Source of the DNA: Litsea cubeba
Taxonomy: Eukaryota; Streptophyta; Magnoliopsida; Laurales; Lauraceae
Direction: 5' to 3'
NCBI GenBank assembly: GCA_012931725.1
Contig: CM022949.1
Span: 48,168,464 to 48,232,463 of the forward strand
Length of the DNA: 64,000 nt
Shown here: in pieces, positions 11,308 to 21,882 of the stretch
Numbering within the stretch: the stretch's first letter is position 1
How the letters are laid out: each line of letters starts with the position of its first letter
Program-made: the position numbers and the translations under genes
The notes under the pieces: generated by a model
Databases searched by the model: none
The model's input: the letters and a program-made list of their open reading frames with translations, nothing else
Told to the model about the DNA's origin: nothing

Positions 11308-11462
11308 GGATAGTCGATATCGACTATAGCACTAAAAGACAAAAAAAAAAAAAGAGAAACGTGGATTCAGGGCCCAATCTGTTTGATGTTTTTTAGTGGG
11401 GTCAATTGCAACAATAGACTGTATAGGAGGGTTTATGCCGTTAAATCCCCTTAATAATATTT
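11308..11462 (-). repeat. Right terminal inverted repeat
   Basis: Inverted partner of 5968-6119. The inner end is the 18-bp palindrome at 11310-11327; the outer end reads CCGTTAAATCCCC followed by AT-rich sequence and CAAAGTAA at 11463-11470. Confidence 0.85.
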
Positions 11463-11470
11463 CAAAGTAA

Positions 11471-12170
11471 TGACTAAATTTAAATATCATTTTACTGTTT
11501 TTTTGGGCAATGCCCTTTGTTGCCAGTAGCACTCTAATTACAGTAACCCACCTCCTGGGCCTTAAAAGTCTTGTAAATTTATATTTTCTTCTTATTGTCA
11601 CTTATTCAATGGTAAAAGATGGTTGGATCAGTACAAATCGTCATCGGATCTGCACGACGTCTAATCTGAACACAATATCTAAACCCAATTAGTATTCGGG
11701 TTTAGGACAGGGACTTAAACCTGCAGGCCCCAAAAGACGAACCCGGCCCGAATAAATACAAGCCCTTTTTTTAGCATGTTATACTCCTTTGTCTCTGCCA
11801 TTCACCATCACCGACCGTTTGCATCGGACCATCGCCCTTTCAAAGGTATGTGCCCCTCTTTCTCTCACTGATTTATTATATAACCGTTTGTAACAGTCAA
11901 TCGCATGCAGTGTCCTTATGTTGATTCATGAAAATACCTTTGTGGGTTCATAGTAATAAAGGGGGATAACTATAACTATAGTTATAGTATGCAGGCTCAT
12001 GTTTAATGAATGAAGCCCCAATTTCATAAGGATTGTTTAGAGGGGCATATGTTGTATTATTAGGATACCTTGATTTTGAAGAATTTCTCGGAATTTTGTG
12101 ATCCCTATGGAAGCCATCATGAATGGTGAAACTCATTTCATTATCGGCTTATTCAAGATTACATTATTCC
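11471..12170. other. Gene-free stretch
   Basis: A/T-rich sequence with a GC-richer patch at 11700-11750 (ggccccaaaagacgaacccgg). No gene, clean repeat or RNA was found. Confidence 0.5.
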
Positions 12171-12300
12171 TAGGATAGCTTAGTTGGCGTAGGACTATGA
12201 TTTGGATCATGGTTTGTACCTGGAGGTTGTGGATTCGAAACTGCATTACCACACTGGACCATACGAGAATTTTATCCGATTTTCTCTTTCCAATCCATAA
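12171..12300 (+). mobile_element. tRNA-derived SINE-like sequence
   Basis: The first about 75 bp have the layout of a tRNA promoter. A box A-like TAGCTTAGTTGG lies at 12176-12187, and a box B-like GATTCGAAACT at 12232-12242, preceded by GGAGGTTGTG as in tRNA T-arms. The spacing (about 45 bp) fits an internal Pol III promoter. The acceptor stem cannot be formed, so this is not a functional tRNA. The following sequence to about 12300 would be the tRNA-unrelated SINE body; its end is not defined. Confidence 0.55.
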
Positions 12301-12629
12301 GAATCATTTTGGCCCAAAAGACTGAAAAAACCTGCATTATCCGAAAAAGAAAAAATATATATTTACGTGATTTCTACCGCCCAGTGTTACAATGTAACTC
12401 ACATGTTCTGTTGGGGTGTTTTAGTATTAGGGTTTCGGTGATAAGTGGGTGTTTTCTTGGGATATTATATTTATTGGGGAAACATCATGAAATGTAAAAT
12501 TAGTTTTTAAAGAAATAAGAATAGAGAATAAAAATGAACATGAAGTATGATAAATTTGATTTTTATGCTTGGGCTTCCTCCTTTCCACTTAAGCGGAAAA
12601 AAAAAAAAAAAAAAAACCCTTCTTCCTTG

Positions 12630-12816
12630 AACTACCTTCAGGTAAATCTCTCTGTCGATTCTGTCGATTCTCTCTCCCTCTCTGCGTCTCTACTTCTCTG
12701 TCGCCTCTCTCTTCCCCTCCCACTATCTTCTATGATTTGATTCATTTTAGGCACTACACAAAAAGGTTAGGGTTCTGTATGTTTGATTTCTATTTAATGG
12801 TTAGGGTTAGGGTTGC
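12630..12816 (+). promoter_or_regulatory. CT-rich leader-like block with telo-box motifs
   Basis: A pyrimidine-rich stretch (12648-12732) is followed by AAAAAGGTTAGGG and by GGTTAGGGTTAGGG at about 12799-12812. Plant housekeeping genes often have CT-rich 5' leaders next to AAACCCTAA telo-boxes, so this could be a non-coding first exon with the donor at AAAG/GTTAGG. The nearest downstream coding exon on this strand is at 16655, about 3.9 kb away, so any link is speculative. Two telomere-like units are too few to call an interstitial telomere. Confidence 0.25.
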
Positions 12817-12934
12817 GTTGATTCAGGGTTTTTTTTTTTTATTTGTTTATGGCTTTCTTTGTTACATTACTTGATTTTGGGTCGTGTGGATTTTGTGACA
12901 TGATCAATCCTTTCGGACGGTCCAGAGTCGAGAA

Positions 12935-13086
12935 CCTTCTTTGTTAGGATAACTAGATTCAGGGTTCATGAGAAGTGATGGATATCTGTTTTAAATAGGC
13001 TTTAATCTAGCCTTCTTTGTTAGGATAACTAGATTCAGGGTTCATGTGCAGTGATGGATATCTATTTTAAATAGACTTTAATCTAG
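12935..13086 (+). repeat. 76-bp tandem duplication
   Basis: CCTTCTTTGTTAGGATAAC starts at 12935 and again at 13011. The two 76-bp units end in TTTAATCTAG and differ at only a few positions (e.g. GAGAAG versus GTGCAG), so the duplication is recent. Confidence 0.9.
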
Positions 13087-15399
13087 ATTCTAGACTGATG
13101 ATTGTTTCCTTAATGAACACAGTTGTAAATTGTAATGCAAATTTGGGTGGCCAAAATATAACTCTAGTCAGGCCAAGTTAACCTTGCATTTTAGGCCTCA
13201 AACTCAATGATTGGATCAGTGTCAAATTGCCAATTAACTGTTTTTCATGTGCAATTTGGGGCATGGTTTGGATATTTCTAAGTTAGGTTTTGTGGATGGA
13301 ATTTTCCCCTGGAAGGCCCACTTATGAGAAGAGATGCAAGAGAAAGATTGAGACATGGGGCAGTTATGGGGTTGGATTTTGAACCATGAGGACTTGATCA
13401 CTGTTTATTTTGTTGTTATTTATTTATTTTTTTGATTGTCGTGAGCAAGTCTTCTCTAATTGTCTTGATCAATGTTTAAGCCTTAACTACTTATTTCTTC
13501 TTCTCCTTTTTCTTTTTCTTCTCCTTTTTCTTTTTCTTCTCCTTTTTCTTTTTGGAATTTTTATTCTTGGCTCTTAATATGATGTTTATGATTATGCTGA
13601 TAATGTTCATTTATAAATACATGTCTCTCATTTGGATTCGTATGATGAAGGAACTGTCTGGAGCTTAAAGGAAAGAAAAAAGGGGTACTAATTTTTATAT
13701 GATAATGTGTATTACTTCTTTAGAGTTTCTTTATTATTGTTGTAGCTTGGTTGTCAATTGATGTGCTAATTTCTTGAGGATTCGCGATTTGGGTGTTGTA
13801 GTTTAAAAATTTATTTACAAATTAGGTGTTATTTGAGAAAAAAACAGGAAGTGGTAATCTTTCCAATGATTGGTGACCTATCAATAATAATAATTTTTCA
13901 TCAGTAATGATCTTTATAGTTCTTGATCTGATCAGTTTTTGTTTGATTATGTTCTGTTTTATTTACTTTTCTTCGTTATTTGCTTTTGAGGTTTTGTGGT
14001 TGTATGTTTGGAATTGTGTGAGTATGCATTTCTGTTCTGATTTAAGAATCTTAGCTTTTTTTCCGTCGGTCATGGACTCCAAGTGAGGGAGACACTGGCT
14101 GGCCGTGGATGGAGTGGGAGACTGGAGATAGGCGAAGCCTGGGCTTTTTTTTTTTTTGTAAAAAGGGCTTCGGGTTGTTGATTGAGCAATTGAGCAATGT
14201 TGTTGAATGTGTGGGATTGGAATTCCTTAGTATGGTGAGATTGGATGAGCATTTTGAAAGAACTAGAGTCTAGAGTTTCCTTCAATCCCACATTCCATGG
14301 TGGTGGTGTCACGTTATTTATGCCATTGTCCATTAGGGATGAGTCATCGAAGAAAGCACAGTGCTCTTCTCTCTCTCATTGTAGAGAGAGACCTTATGAT
14401 ATGGAAACACTATTGATATTGAAATTATATAACTTGGTAATTTGTAAGAATGCAATGTTGGTTTTAGAGGTTTGAATACTCTGTTCTCCAATTTTTTTGA
14501 AATGTTAAAGAAAAATACTTACTTTTGGAAACCTCAGAGTCATGATTATACACCGTTGTATGGATGAGTGCGGTTATTTTTTAGATGATGATTTTCCCCA
14601 TCCACTTGCTGAAGCTCGGATATAGATTGATTGAAAGTCATTTTAATTATTTAGGCCCCAAACATTGCATCTTCTTCTTCTTCTTCTTTGGATATGGACC
14701 GGTTGAAAGTCATTTTAATTTACTTTATCTTTGACCATTTCCGCCCCGGTCAAATGAAAATCCTGGGTCCGCTAGGTCTGAAAGGGAGGATTAGAGACAT
14801 GGCCTAATCAGTTACTATTGGCATGGTTCAATTGAAGGAAAATAGACAACCTAATCAAATATAATCATCACTGTAGTAAAATTTTCTTTTGCCAAGAAAT
14901 GGAAGGAATTGTATGAAAAACAAAACCGTTTGAAAACTAAAAGAGTATAGAAAGTTTTCCTTCTATTACTCACAATACTACTTTTCTAACGTAAACAAAT
15001 ACTAAATCTTGTAGAAAAAACTTCTATTAATGTTACATAAAGTTGGATAAATGCTTATATCTTGAGCAAGTGTTTGCAAGAAAATAGAACTACAATGAAT
15101 ATTATAAAAAGCCACATTATCAGTTGCAAAGAAGAAATATAAAGTTGTTGGGGAAGGAGCAATTTAATCAACTTTGAACCCCTTACCTTGACAGTCAACT
15201 AAGTAAGTTTATAGGGGTGGGGCTCCAATTTTCTGCCAAGGATTCCAACATAAGGGGGCATTGGTCTATGACAAGCCTGGGAATGGCTCACAAAAAGACC
15301 CTCGTATTGATGTTGATCCAGTCCTTATTGGCTGAGAACCTATCAAGCTTTGACATAGATAGGTAATCTTGATGATTCCCCCATGTGAATTGGACACCG
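13087..15399. other. Gene-free stretch
   Basis: A/T-rich sequence with a pyrimidine minirepeat CTCCTTTTTCTTTTT at 13500-13553. GGTTGAAAGTCATTTTAATT occurs twice (about 14628 and 14700), a short local duplication. No supported coding region. Confidence 0.5.
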
Positions 15400-15900
15400 A
15401 TAGAAGAAAGTCAACTATAACTTGTTGATTAATCCAGTTAGAGAAATCTTACATGGCGCCTATCAGTGGGTACTTCCCAATCTCTCACTAGGGAATCAAA
15501 ATACATGGAAGTTCCCTTGAAGCCACTGCTAACTTTCCATTTATCACTAACTGAATCTTGCTCTTTGTGGAACTCTCTCCTTATGGAAGAGTCTCCGGTG
15601 AGGATCCATCTACACCCACTAGGCAGTGCCAGACGCACCAGAAATCGGGAATTCCCACTTTATGAATCTACCTTGTCAAGCTTCTTGGCATTCCATATGA
15701 TCAGAAGACACTTCAAACGATTAATCAATTCCATAGCCATGCACTTCATTGTGCACCTTGGCCATATGGATCACACTGCCATGTCATCTCCTTGTCGTGA
15801 TCTAACTTCTTTCAAAATGGAAATTTCAACTTTGGTACCATGGATAACTTCCTTGACTATTAATCCGTTTGTAATCCCCTTCCCCTCTTAAGAAGGCCTA
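15400..15900 (-). pseudogene. Possible LINE endonuclease relic
   Basis: On the minus strand at 15438-15638 the translation contains CRWILTGDSSIRREFHKEQ, reminiscent of the WxxxGDFN motif of LINE apurinic endonucleases, where the conserved DFN would here be DSS. No other endonuclease or RT motif was confirmed. Frames are broken in the upstream part. This is a weak call. Confidence 0.25.
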
Positions 15901-16480
15901 TTGTGATTGTGACAAAAAACTTCATTAGGAAATGCTTGTTTTCCTCGTTGACAGGAACATGTTTTTAACCATATTCAACTGCTTCTCTCCCTGTGCTGCT
16001 GATTGTCCCTCGCTGCAGTTAACCGAGCAAGGGAGGGTTTGTAATTTTCTGTTCCCTCTTGACTTTCCTTCAGTACTCTCTGCTTCAATCTTGAAGGTTC
16101 ACTTTTACAAACAGAAGCTAGCATCTTCCTTGGATCATCCCCTCTTTCTCCAATAGACAATCACTACATGTGTGAGGACTGAGGACCACCAATCAAACTT
16201 AGAGAAAAGGCAATCAAAATCTCCCCACTACTTTCAAAAACTCCAATACCAGCTGACCATGTTTAATTTCACAAATTTTAACATAAACTTTTTTTTGCCT
16301 GTTACGTGGCTAAATAAACGGGTCATTCATTTAGCATAAAATATAGTCTATTAGTAATGTGGCTCGCTATTGATAAAGATCAAGGTCCATTGGGCCATCT
16401 GTATGGAACAACATCTGAACTGTGCACTGTTGAACAATGCCTCCATTTACTGCAGTTTGCTCTCAACTGCAATCCTCACG
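15901..16480. other. Gene-free stretch upstream of the small gene
   Basis: No supported coding sequence. It presumably contains the distal promoter or leader of the gene starting at 16655. Confidence 0.4.
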
Positions 16481-16510
16481 CACGTGTGCACTGCACGCGC
16501 GCGCACACAC
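16481..16510. promoter_or_regulatory. G-box and alternating CG/CA tract
   Basis: A perfect G-box core CACGTG lies at 16481-16486, followed by GCACGCGCGCGCACACAC (16493-16510), an alternating purine-pyrimidine run. It is about 170 bp upstream of the start codon at 16655. G-boxes bind bZIP and bHLH factors in light and ABA responses; a role here is inferred only from position. Confidence 0.4.
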
Positions 16511-16654
16511 TAAAATAGTTGTAGTACTTATCAAACTTCTTTTTCAACTGCATTTCTATTTCTTCAGTTTCAATACTAGAAAATTTGGAAACTATCTACA
16601 ACGAAGCTCTGTTATTGGCAAGAAAAAAGTTGAAGAGATTGAGGTCTTACAGCA

Positions 16655-17984
16655 ATGGCTTTGACAAATTTCATCCTCACCGTAGCTGGTGTAAGTGCTG
16701 TTGTTCTCCTACTTCGCAGTGATGTGAAGCAATCTGCGTCTATTTTCAGACGTAATGTCCGTCAAATAAGACACTGGCTGGAGGAGGAATCTGCTTCAGC
16801 TTCTAAGTAAGAGACTGCAATATGTTTTATTTTATCTTGTCAATGACCATTCAAAATCTTGATTGTGCCTGACCAGTTTATCTATTTGGTTGTAACTGCA
16901 ATCTTTTGGTTCTTGGTATAGTTTGTAAATTGCAAGCTTCATTTAGACACTCTTTAGACTCAAACTAAAGTAACACACACTTTCAGCTCGATTATTATGG
17001 ATTTTAACTTGGGATGAAAAGGTGGAAAACTGTAGTTTTTTTTCTCTACATGCTGGAGATACCTCAAGTACTTAAGTGACGATAGATTTTGTTTTTCATG
17101 ACTACATTGATGATGTTTAAGGAAGACTGATGTGAATTTGATGTCCGAGGGATACTTTCAGTTTCATTGGTTGACTTCGCTGCTCTAACATGTCTGAATA
17201 GCATGCTGTTGTGTAGTAATCTACTTTTGATTTGTATGATACGTTATTGTCCTTTACCTTCCTAAAAATAGGAAGTAATTCCACCATGAAATGACCATAA
17301 TTTATCCAGAAGTAAATCAGGTGACTGGAATTAATTTTCATCCTACAAAAATGTTTAGGACTCGGACATATGTCTTAGGCAGGTACACATAACATTGTCA
17401 TTCTAGATATCTTTATTAAAGGACATCGGAAAAATTAATGAGTGGAAGATGATGACAACCTATAATACCTGCCACCTGGACCTTAAAATATGCTCGTATT
17501 TGTATCATGTTGGATCCAACAATTCAGTCATATATGAAAATTTGTGTCCTCACACTAGCCATGGCATGTTTTTTGCCTAGTCCATGCTGTATCTAGGCAT
17601 CATAGATGTCAACAATGAATGACGACAACAAATGCATAAATATTTGAATAGTAGACAACTGTGTGGGAAAATCCAACTGCGGCCCTCACATTTACACACC
17701 TCTTGCAAAGGGGATATTTATATAGAAAAACTCCTAGCGTGCATGTGTTTATGGTGGGAACAACTATACAACTCTCCGGGCCCAATGGATACTTTTATGT
17801 AATATGCCTAGGATGGACGTTTCTATTCTGATTTGGTTATATAAATTGTTTCTCATGAACCTTCTCAATATCTTGATTATTTCATTGGTGGTGTTATCCT
17901 TCTTCCAGGGCAACTGAGAAAGTAATACCCAAGGAACTGGAATCAAAGGTACCAGAAAAAGATATCACCAAGGACAAGCACTAG
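16655..17984 (+). CDS. Small conserved-looking single-pass membrane protein, two exons
   Basis: CDS = join(16655..16806, 17909..17984), 75 residues. Exon 1 begins ATGGCTTTGACAAATTTC and ends AA before GTAAGAG. Exon 2 starts after TTCTTCCAG at 17908, restores the AAG codon and runs to TAG at 17982-17984. The 1,102-bp intron has canonical ends, and the frame holds across the junction. Residues 3-20 (NFILTVAGVSAVVLLL) form one hydrophobic segment. A basic amphipathic stretch (RRNVRQIRHWLEEE) follows, then a K/E-rich tail ending in KDKH. I recall similar small uncharacterised plant proteins, but cannot name one. Without splicing, translation stops after exon 1 at SK, so single-frame ORF finding misses it. 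The CAG just before the ATG (16650-16652) could also be a leader-intron acceptor. Confidence 0.75.
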
Positions 17985-18519
17985 ATTGTCTCAGGGAGTT
18001 TCTTGTTTAATTAGCTTTCTATTCGCACAATTTCTTAATACCTCTTGTCCATGTGCATATGTAAGGAAACGAGCTTAACTATGTTGGACAGTTTTTGAAA
18101 AGAGAATTTTGTTAAGGATATTTGATGTTTCTTAAGTTGATGGACTCAATTGCTTTGTAGAAAAATGATAATTTCCATTATAGCTGGAACACTTGGATGT
18201 GGGAGGATGTCAGGATCATCCACTTCAATGGATAAATGCCAATTTTAATTTTCTTCTAGTGTATCTATAATTATGAAAATCAATCCAAGCCTTTAGCAAG
18301 TGCTTTCGCTTGACAGGTTACCAATCTGAGTTCATCTTGTGTCCTGCTTAGGTCGTGAGTTGGGACCGCAAACCCAGGCTTCCCTCATTGAGACCCTTGG
18401 TTTTCCTCCGCATATTCTGTTCATACCATGAAGGCCTTTGATTTGTGGAAAGCTTGGTAGAGCCAACTTATCAAGGTCAAGATCTCACAAATGTGTGATG
18501 TGCCCATGAATCCTTACAC
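17985..18519. other. 3' flank of the small gene
   Basis: A/T-rich sequence, presumably containing the 3' UTR and poly(A) site of the 16655-17984 gene. No other feature seen. Confidence 0.4.
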
Positions 18520-18824
18520 GGGCCAGTTTGGCAACTTTACTAATAGAGTCAATTGAAGTAAAGTTGATTTTGAGGAAAGAATATAATATAAGTGGGTTAT
18601 GATGGTATTTTATTTTTAGTTATTTGTTATGGAATCTTTCTAACTTTTTGTATGGGAAAGTTGAGTATTTTTGTATTTTAGTAGATAAAGGTGGTTGCTT
18701 TTTGACTTCTTTTTGAAAAAGATGGAGGGAGTTTTGATTTAAAGTGCTTTTGATGTAACATCTTGTCTGAAAAATGGAGGCTTTACTTGACTTTTACTCT
18801 GTTAGTAAAGTGCCAAACTAGCCC
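18520..18824. mobile_element. MITE-like element, about 305 bp
   Basis: Left end GGGCCAGTTTGGCAACTTTA and right end reverse complement GGGCTAGTTTGGCACTTTAC match over about 30 bp, continuing into AGAGT and GTCAA. The interior is AT-rich and non-coding. No clear target duplication was seen, so the superfamily is open. Confidence 0.6.
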
Positions 18825-19353
18825 GAGTCTCCTCCCGAAATGACTAAAAATAGGTGACTTTGTTGGACATGGACCTAGAGGTTCTGAAACTGGCCTGTAA
18901 AATCTGTACATGAAGGGCCTGTTTCTTGTCAAGGTAGACTGTTAGAATAAATGCATAGGATGCCCATGTGACTGGCCTGAAATGTTTTGAGGTTGGAGTG
19001 ATTTAACCAATGGATTGTAGTAATCTTCTTCGCTACAGGGTAAGAATAATACAAATCTAACAGAGAGATTGTACTGATGTTGGTGACACTTGGACAAGTG
19101 AAAAAATGTAGGGAGGGTAAGGTTTTACTCTGTAATATTCCTTGAGGAGAAATGAACTATATGCATATTTTAATCATCTTATTGGAAGTGGGATTTTTAT
19201 GTTTCCATGTTACTGTCTTAACTTTATTTTTTTATTGGGACACTTAAAATGTTTGGAAGATAAAGAGATAAAAGTCTACAAACCATTTTTATAATCTGGT
19301 TGAATAGATAGAGAATATATATTCTAAAGTTACATATTCAAGAAAACAAGACT
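18825..19353. other. Gene-free stretch
   Basis: Intergenic A/T-rich sequence downstream of the F-box locus (which is on the minus strand). Nothing else identified. Confidence 0.4.
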
Positions 19354-21008
19354 CTACATGTTTATCCAATTGTGAACTTCTATATGCGATGGGCATAAAC
19401 TGTTATCATCTTCTAAATATTTGCATAATTCGATTTGCACATATGCTGATGCCTTCAGCAAGAGCATAAGTAGTTCACCGAGTAACCTTATTTGTGTCTC
19501 ATTGGATTTTGCATCAGTTGCTAGATCCTTCCCTGCACTGTCTTTGATCCCATTCTTAGGCTCCACTAAAACCAAGGATTTTAGTACAATAGCCTTCTCC
19601 AAGAGAAATTTCACCAACTACATCTGATTCTCGCACCCGCAAAAGCTGTTGAGCTTTATTGTCTTGAGATGATAAAAAACACAATCTGCAGCTGCAGGCT
19701 CTTGGATTGGTTCTTCCAAGTGTTCTGGTGGAGCATTATTGGGATCGGTTTGAAGCTGCAAGTTTGAGATCATATTAGATTCAAAGAACTTGAAGTTTGT
19801 TGAAGAACTGTGAAATTTATTCAGGTTCATGCAGACAAACATCTATGAAGAGTTTCTCCAGACAGGGCAAGGGACAATTTCTGAACAAGGCATATAGGGC
19901 TGCGAGATTGGAGTTGTCCAACACTCTCATTATCAGCTGCAGCTCAATCAGATTGGGAAAGATGATAGGTAAGTCTCCAATGTCGCCTTCAGAGACTACT
20001 TCGAAAACATGCTAGGAAACATAAGAACACATTTATTAGCATCATGTCTAATACCAAATTTTCAGCTATGCTAGGTGTTTGAAAGGAACAGAGATGGAAG
20101 CTTACTTGAAGAATGATGTCGCATTGGTAAGTATCTTAACATGAGCTATCTTAGACAAAATCATTGTCCGATTATAACTGTAAAAATTATAGTTGAGGCC
20201 CACTGTCGTAATAATTGCATCCTCCAAAGACGATAGATTCTTGAGTGAGTATGATAAGAATTCATCGTTGAAGTGAAATGAAAGGAGATTTGGAGCAAAA
20301 AGCTCAATCTCAACTCTGAAACAATAGGCTACTGTCAACTTTGTAAGCTTCAGATCTGGAGCAGAGGCCTTCAATGACCCACAGAAGCATTTAAACAGAG
20401 TCAAAGTTTCAAGGGCGGGGCAGCTAAGAAGCATAGTTTGAAGCATGTCAGAAGAAATTTCAACATCATTAAGAGAGAGTGCCTTGAGGGAACTGAAGCC
20501 ATTAAAACCTGATGGAAGATTGAAGTTGCAGCTTACCAATTTCATATGGGTTAGGGAATCACACATGAAGAGACAAGGGGGCAGTTTAAATGGTTTTGTA
20601 TATCGCGCTTTGCCAGGCATTCTGAGAAGGGGAAAATACCAATGTGGAAAGCCAAGATCAAGCTCTTTAACTCTCCTTTCCACTGCAAATTTGACCCATC
20701 TTTGAATGTCGGATAGATAGTAATCTGCAGGATAAATGAAGAGCCGAAAAAGGTCGATGTTCTTACTCTCGTGCAGCTTTAGAATTCTGTTGATGGTAAC
20801 TGTGGCTTCTAAAGGCGTTTGAGCTGCCGTGAATTCCTCACCGAAGTCTAGGACTCTATGGTATGCCCAAACGAATCTCCACAGATCCTTCCATCTCTTT
20901 GATAGAGTGCTAGTTCTTATAGCATATTTCATTGGCATCATGGAAAGGATGCAATGAAGAATGGCATCTGGAAGTTGGCTGATTCCGTCTTGGCCATGGC
21001 TTCTCCTC

Positions 21009-21010
<2 letters not shown>
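19354..21010 (-). pseudogene. F-box/LRR/FBD gene, probably a recent pseudogene
   Basis: Exon 1 (21010-20106) starts at MRRSHGQDGISQLPDAIL and carries an F-box at about residues 8-50 (ISQLPDAILHCILSMMPMK, SKRWKDLWR), then LRR-like strands to about residue 300. Exon 2 (20011-19841) encodes VFEVVSEGDIGDLPIIFPN. Exon 3 (19755-19354) encodes the acidic linker and the FBD region (LKTIKLNSFCGCENQM, then LVKFLLEKAIVLKSLVLVEP). Intron 2 (GTTTGT...TTGCAG) is in phase. Two defects are visible. The only good donor of intron 1 (GTAAGC at 20105) leaves two extra bases, so exon 2 would be out of frame. A TAG at 19620-19618 interrupts the FBD motif. Family role: SCF ubiquitin-ligase substrate adaptor. A truncated product of exon 1 alone is possible. 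Confidence 0.75.

Positions 21011-21048
<38 letters not shown>
21011..21048. repeat. (CT)n microsatellite at the F-box gene start
   Basis: About 19 CT repeats immediately upstream of the chosen start codon. Read in frame from an upstream ATG (21049) it would add an RERERE stretch, so the start at 21010 is preferred and the repeat is taken as 5' leader. Confidence 0.9.
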
Positions 21049-21049
<1 letters not shown>

Positions 21050-21484
21050 GTGGGAGGCTTTGCATATAATTCATTTTATGGTTGATGGATCTTCCTTAGC
21101 AAGGATGGGGTGGTCAAGGTTTATATTTTATTTTGTCTGAAGGGCAGACAGTCCTTATCACCCTCTCCTTGTCTGGTGTATGGTGGAAGCTTGGAATATG
21201 GTTGGTAGCCATAGCAGCCCGACGGAAAGAGCTGAAACCGTTCTATCAGAAATCATTCCATCATAAGTGAACGCTTTGATCCTTCGAGATATTTTAATAA
21301 TTATGAGAAAACAAAAGATTTTTTTTTTTGGTCGGTACCCTCAATAATAAAGAGTCTCATGTGGTTTTCCTATATTTTTATTTTAATACCTTTCATGTCT
21401 CTAAAATATGTAATCCTAATAAGATTGACAACCACGATGTAGTTGGTATTGAACTTTTATAAAATAGTTTTGCTTGGATTAAGC

Positions 21485-21882
21485 TAGGGATGGCAATAGG
21501 GCGAGGCGGTTCAGGTTTAGGCAGAACCGGGACCAACTTGATTGCTTTTGGAATGCACCATACCTGCGCCGACGCATGACTGGTTTTATGATTGTCATAT
21601 CAAATCCGCTACTCACGGGTCCGGTCTAGGAAATTGTCACTCCTTATTATCATTTACCTAGATTAGTAATATACATAAAGTGAAAGACATACAGGGCGGG
21701 GCTGGTAAGCTAGATGCACCAAAAATTCGAATTCGTCTCAAGTTGGTATATGGAAAACCACACCCAACCCAAACTCTGCAAACACACTAAACCCAAACTC
21801 TGCAAACACACTATCAAACCTGCTCTTAATAAGAGTGGGTCGGGGTGGGTCCCCATTTAAATCTGATCCATTGCCATCCCTA
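21485..21882. mobile_element. hAT-type MITE, 398 bp
   Basis: Ends TAGGGATGGCAAT and ATTGCCATCCCTA are a perfect 13-bp inverted pair. The flanking 8-mers (gattaagc, cattaaat) agree at 5 of 8 positions, consistent with an old, decayed 8-bp duplication. The interior has a local direct repeat (AACCCAAACTCTGCAAACAC at 21776-21812) and no coding sequence. Confidence 0.75.

Larger units (their letters stand above)
5968..11462. mobile_element. 5.5-kb TIR transposon with palindrome arrays (MULE-like, unclassified)
   Basis: The two ends are inverted copies of about 150 bp (5968-6119 and 11308-11462). Both share GGGGATTTAACGG near the outside, AATCCACGTTT and GTCTTTTAG in the middle, and an 18-bp palindrome at the inner edge. 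The flanks carry an imperfect 8-bp direct repeat: CAAAGTAC at 5960-5967 and CAAAGTAA at 11463-11470. No transposase frame was recognised. The interior holds a MITE, a PPR fragment, a copia relic, the palindrome array and another coding-like fragment. Long TIRs plus gene fragments recall Pack-MULEs, but MULEs usually make 9-bp duplications, so class is inferred. Confidence 0.75.

Noticed and set aside
12171..12247. Functional tRNA gene
   Set aside because: Boxes A and B are recognisable, but the acceptor and anticodon stems do not pair.
12799..12812. Interstitial telomere repeat
   Set aside because: Only two TTAGGG-like units; more likely a telo-box or chance.
15466..15891. 141-codon plus-strand frame
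   Set aside because: No recognisable domain; the opposite strand has a weak LINE-like motif, so this is probably a shadow.
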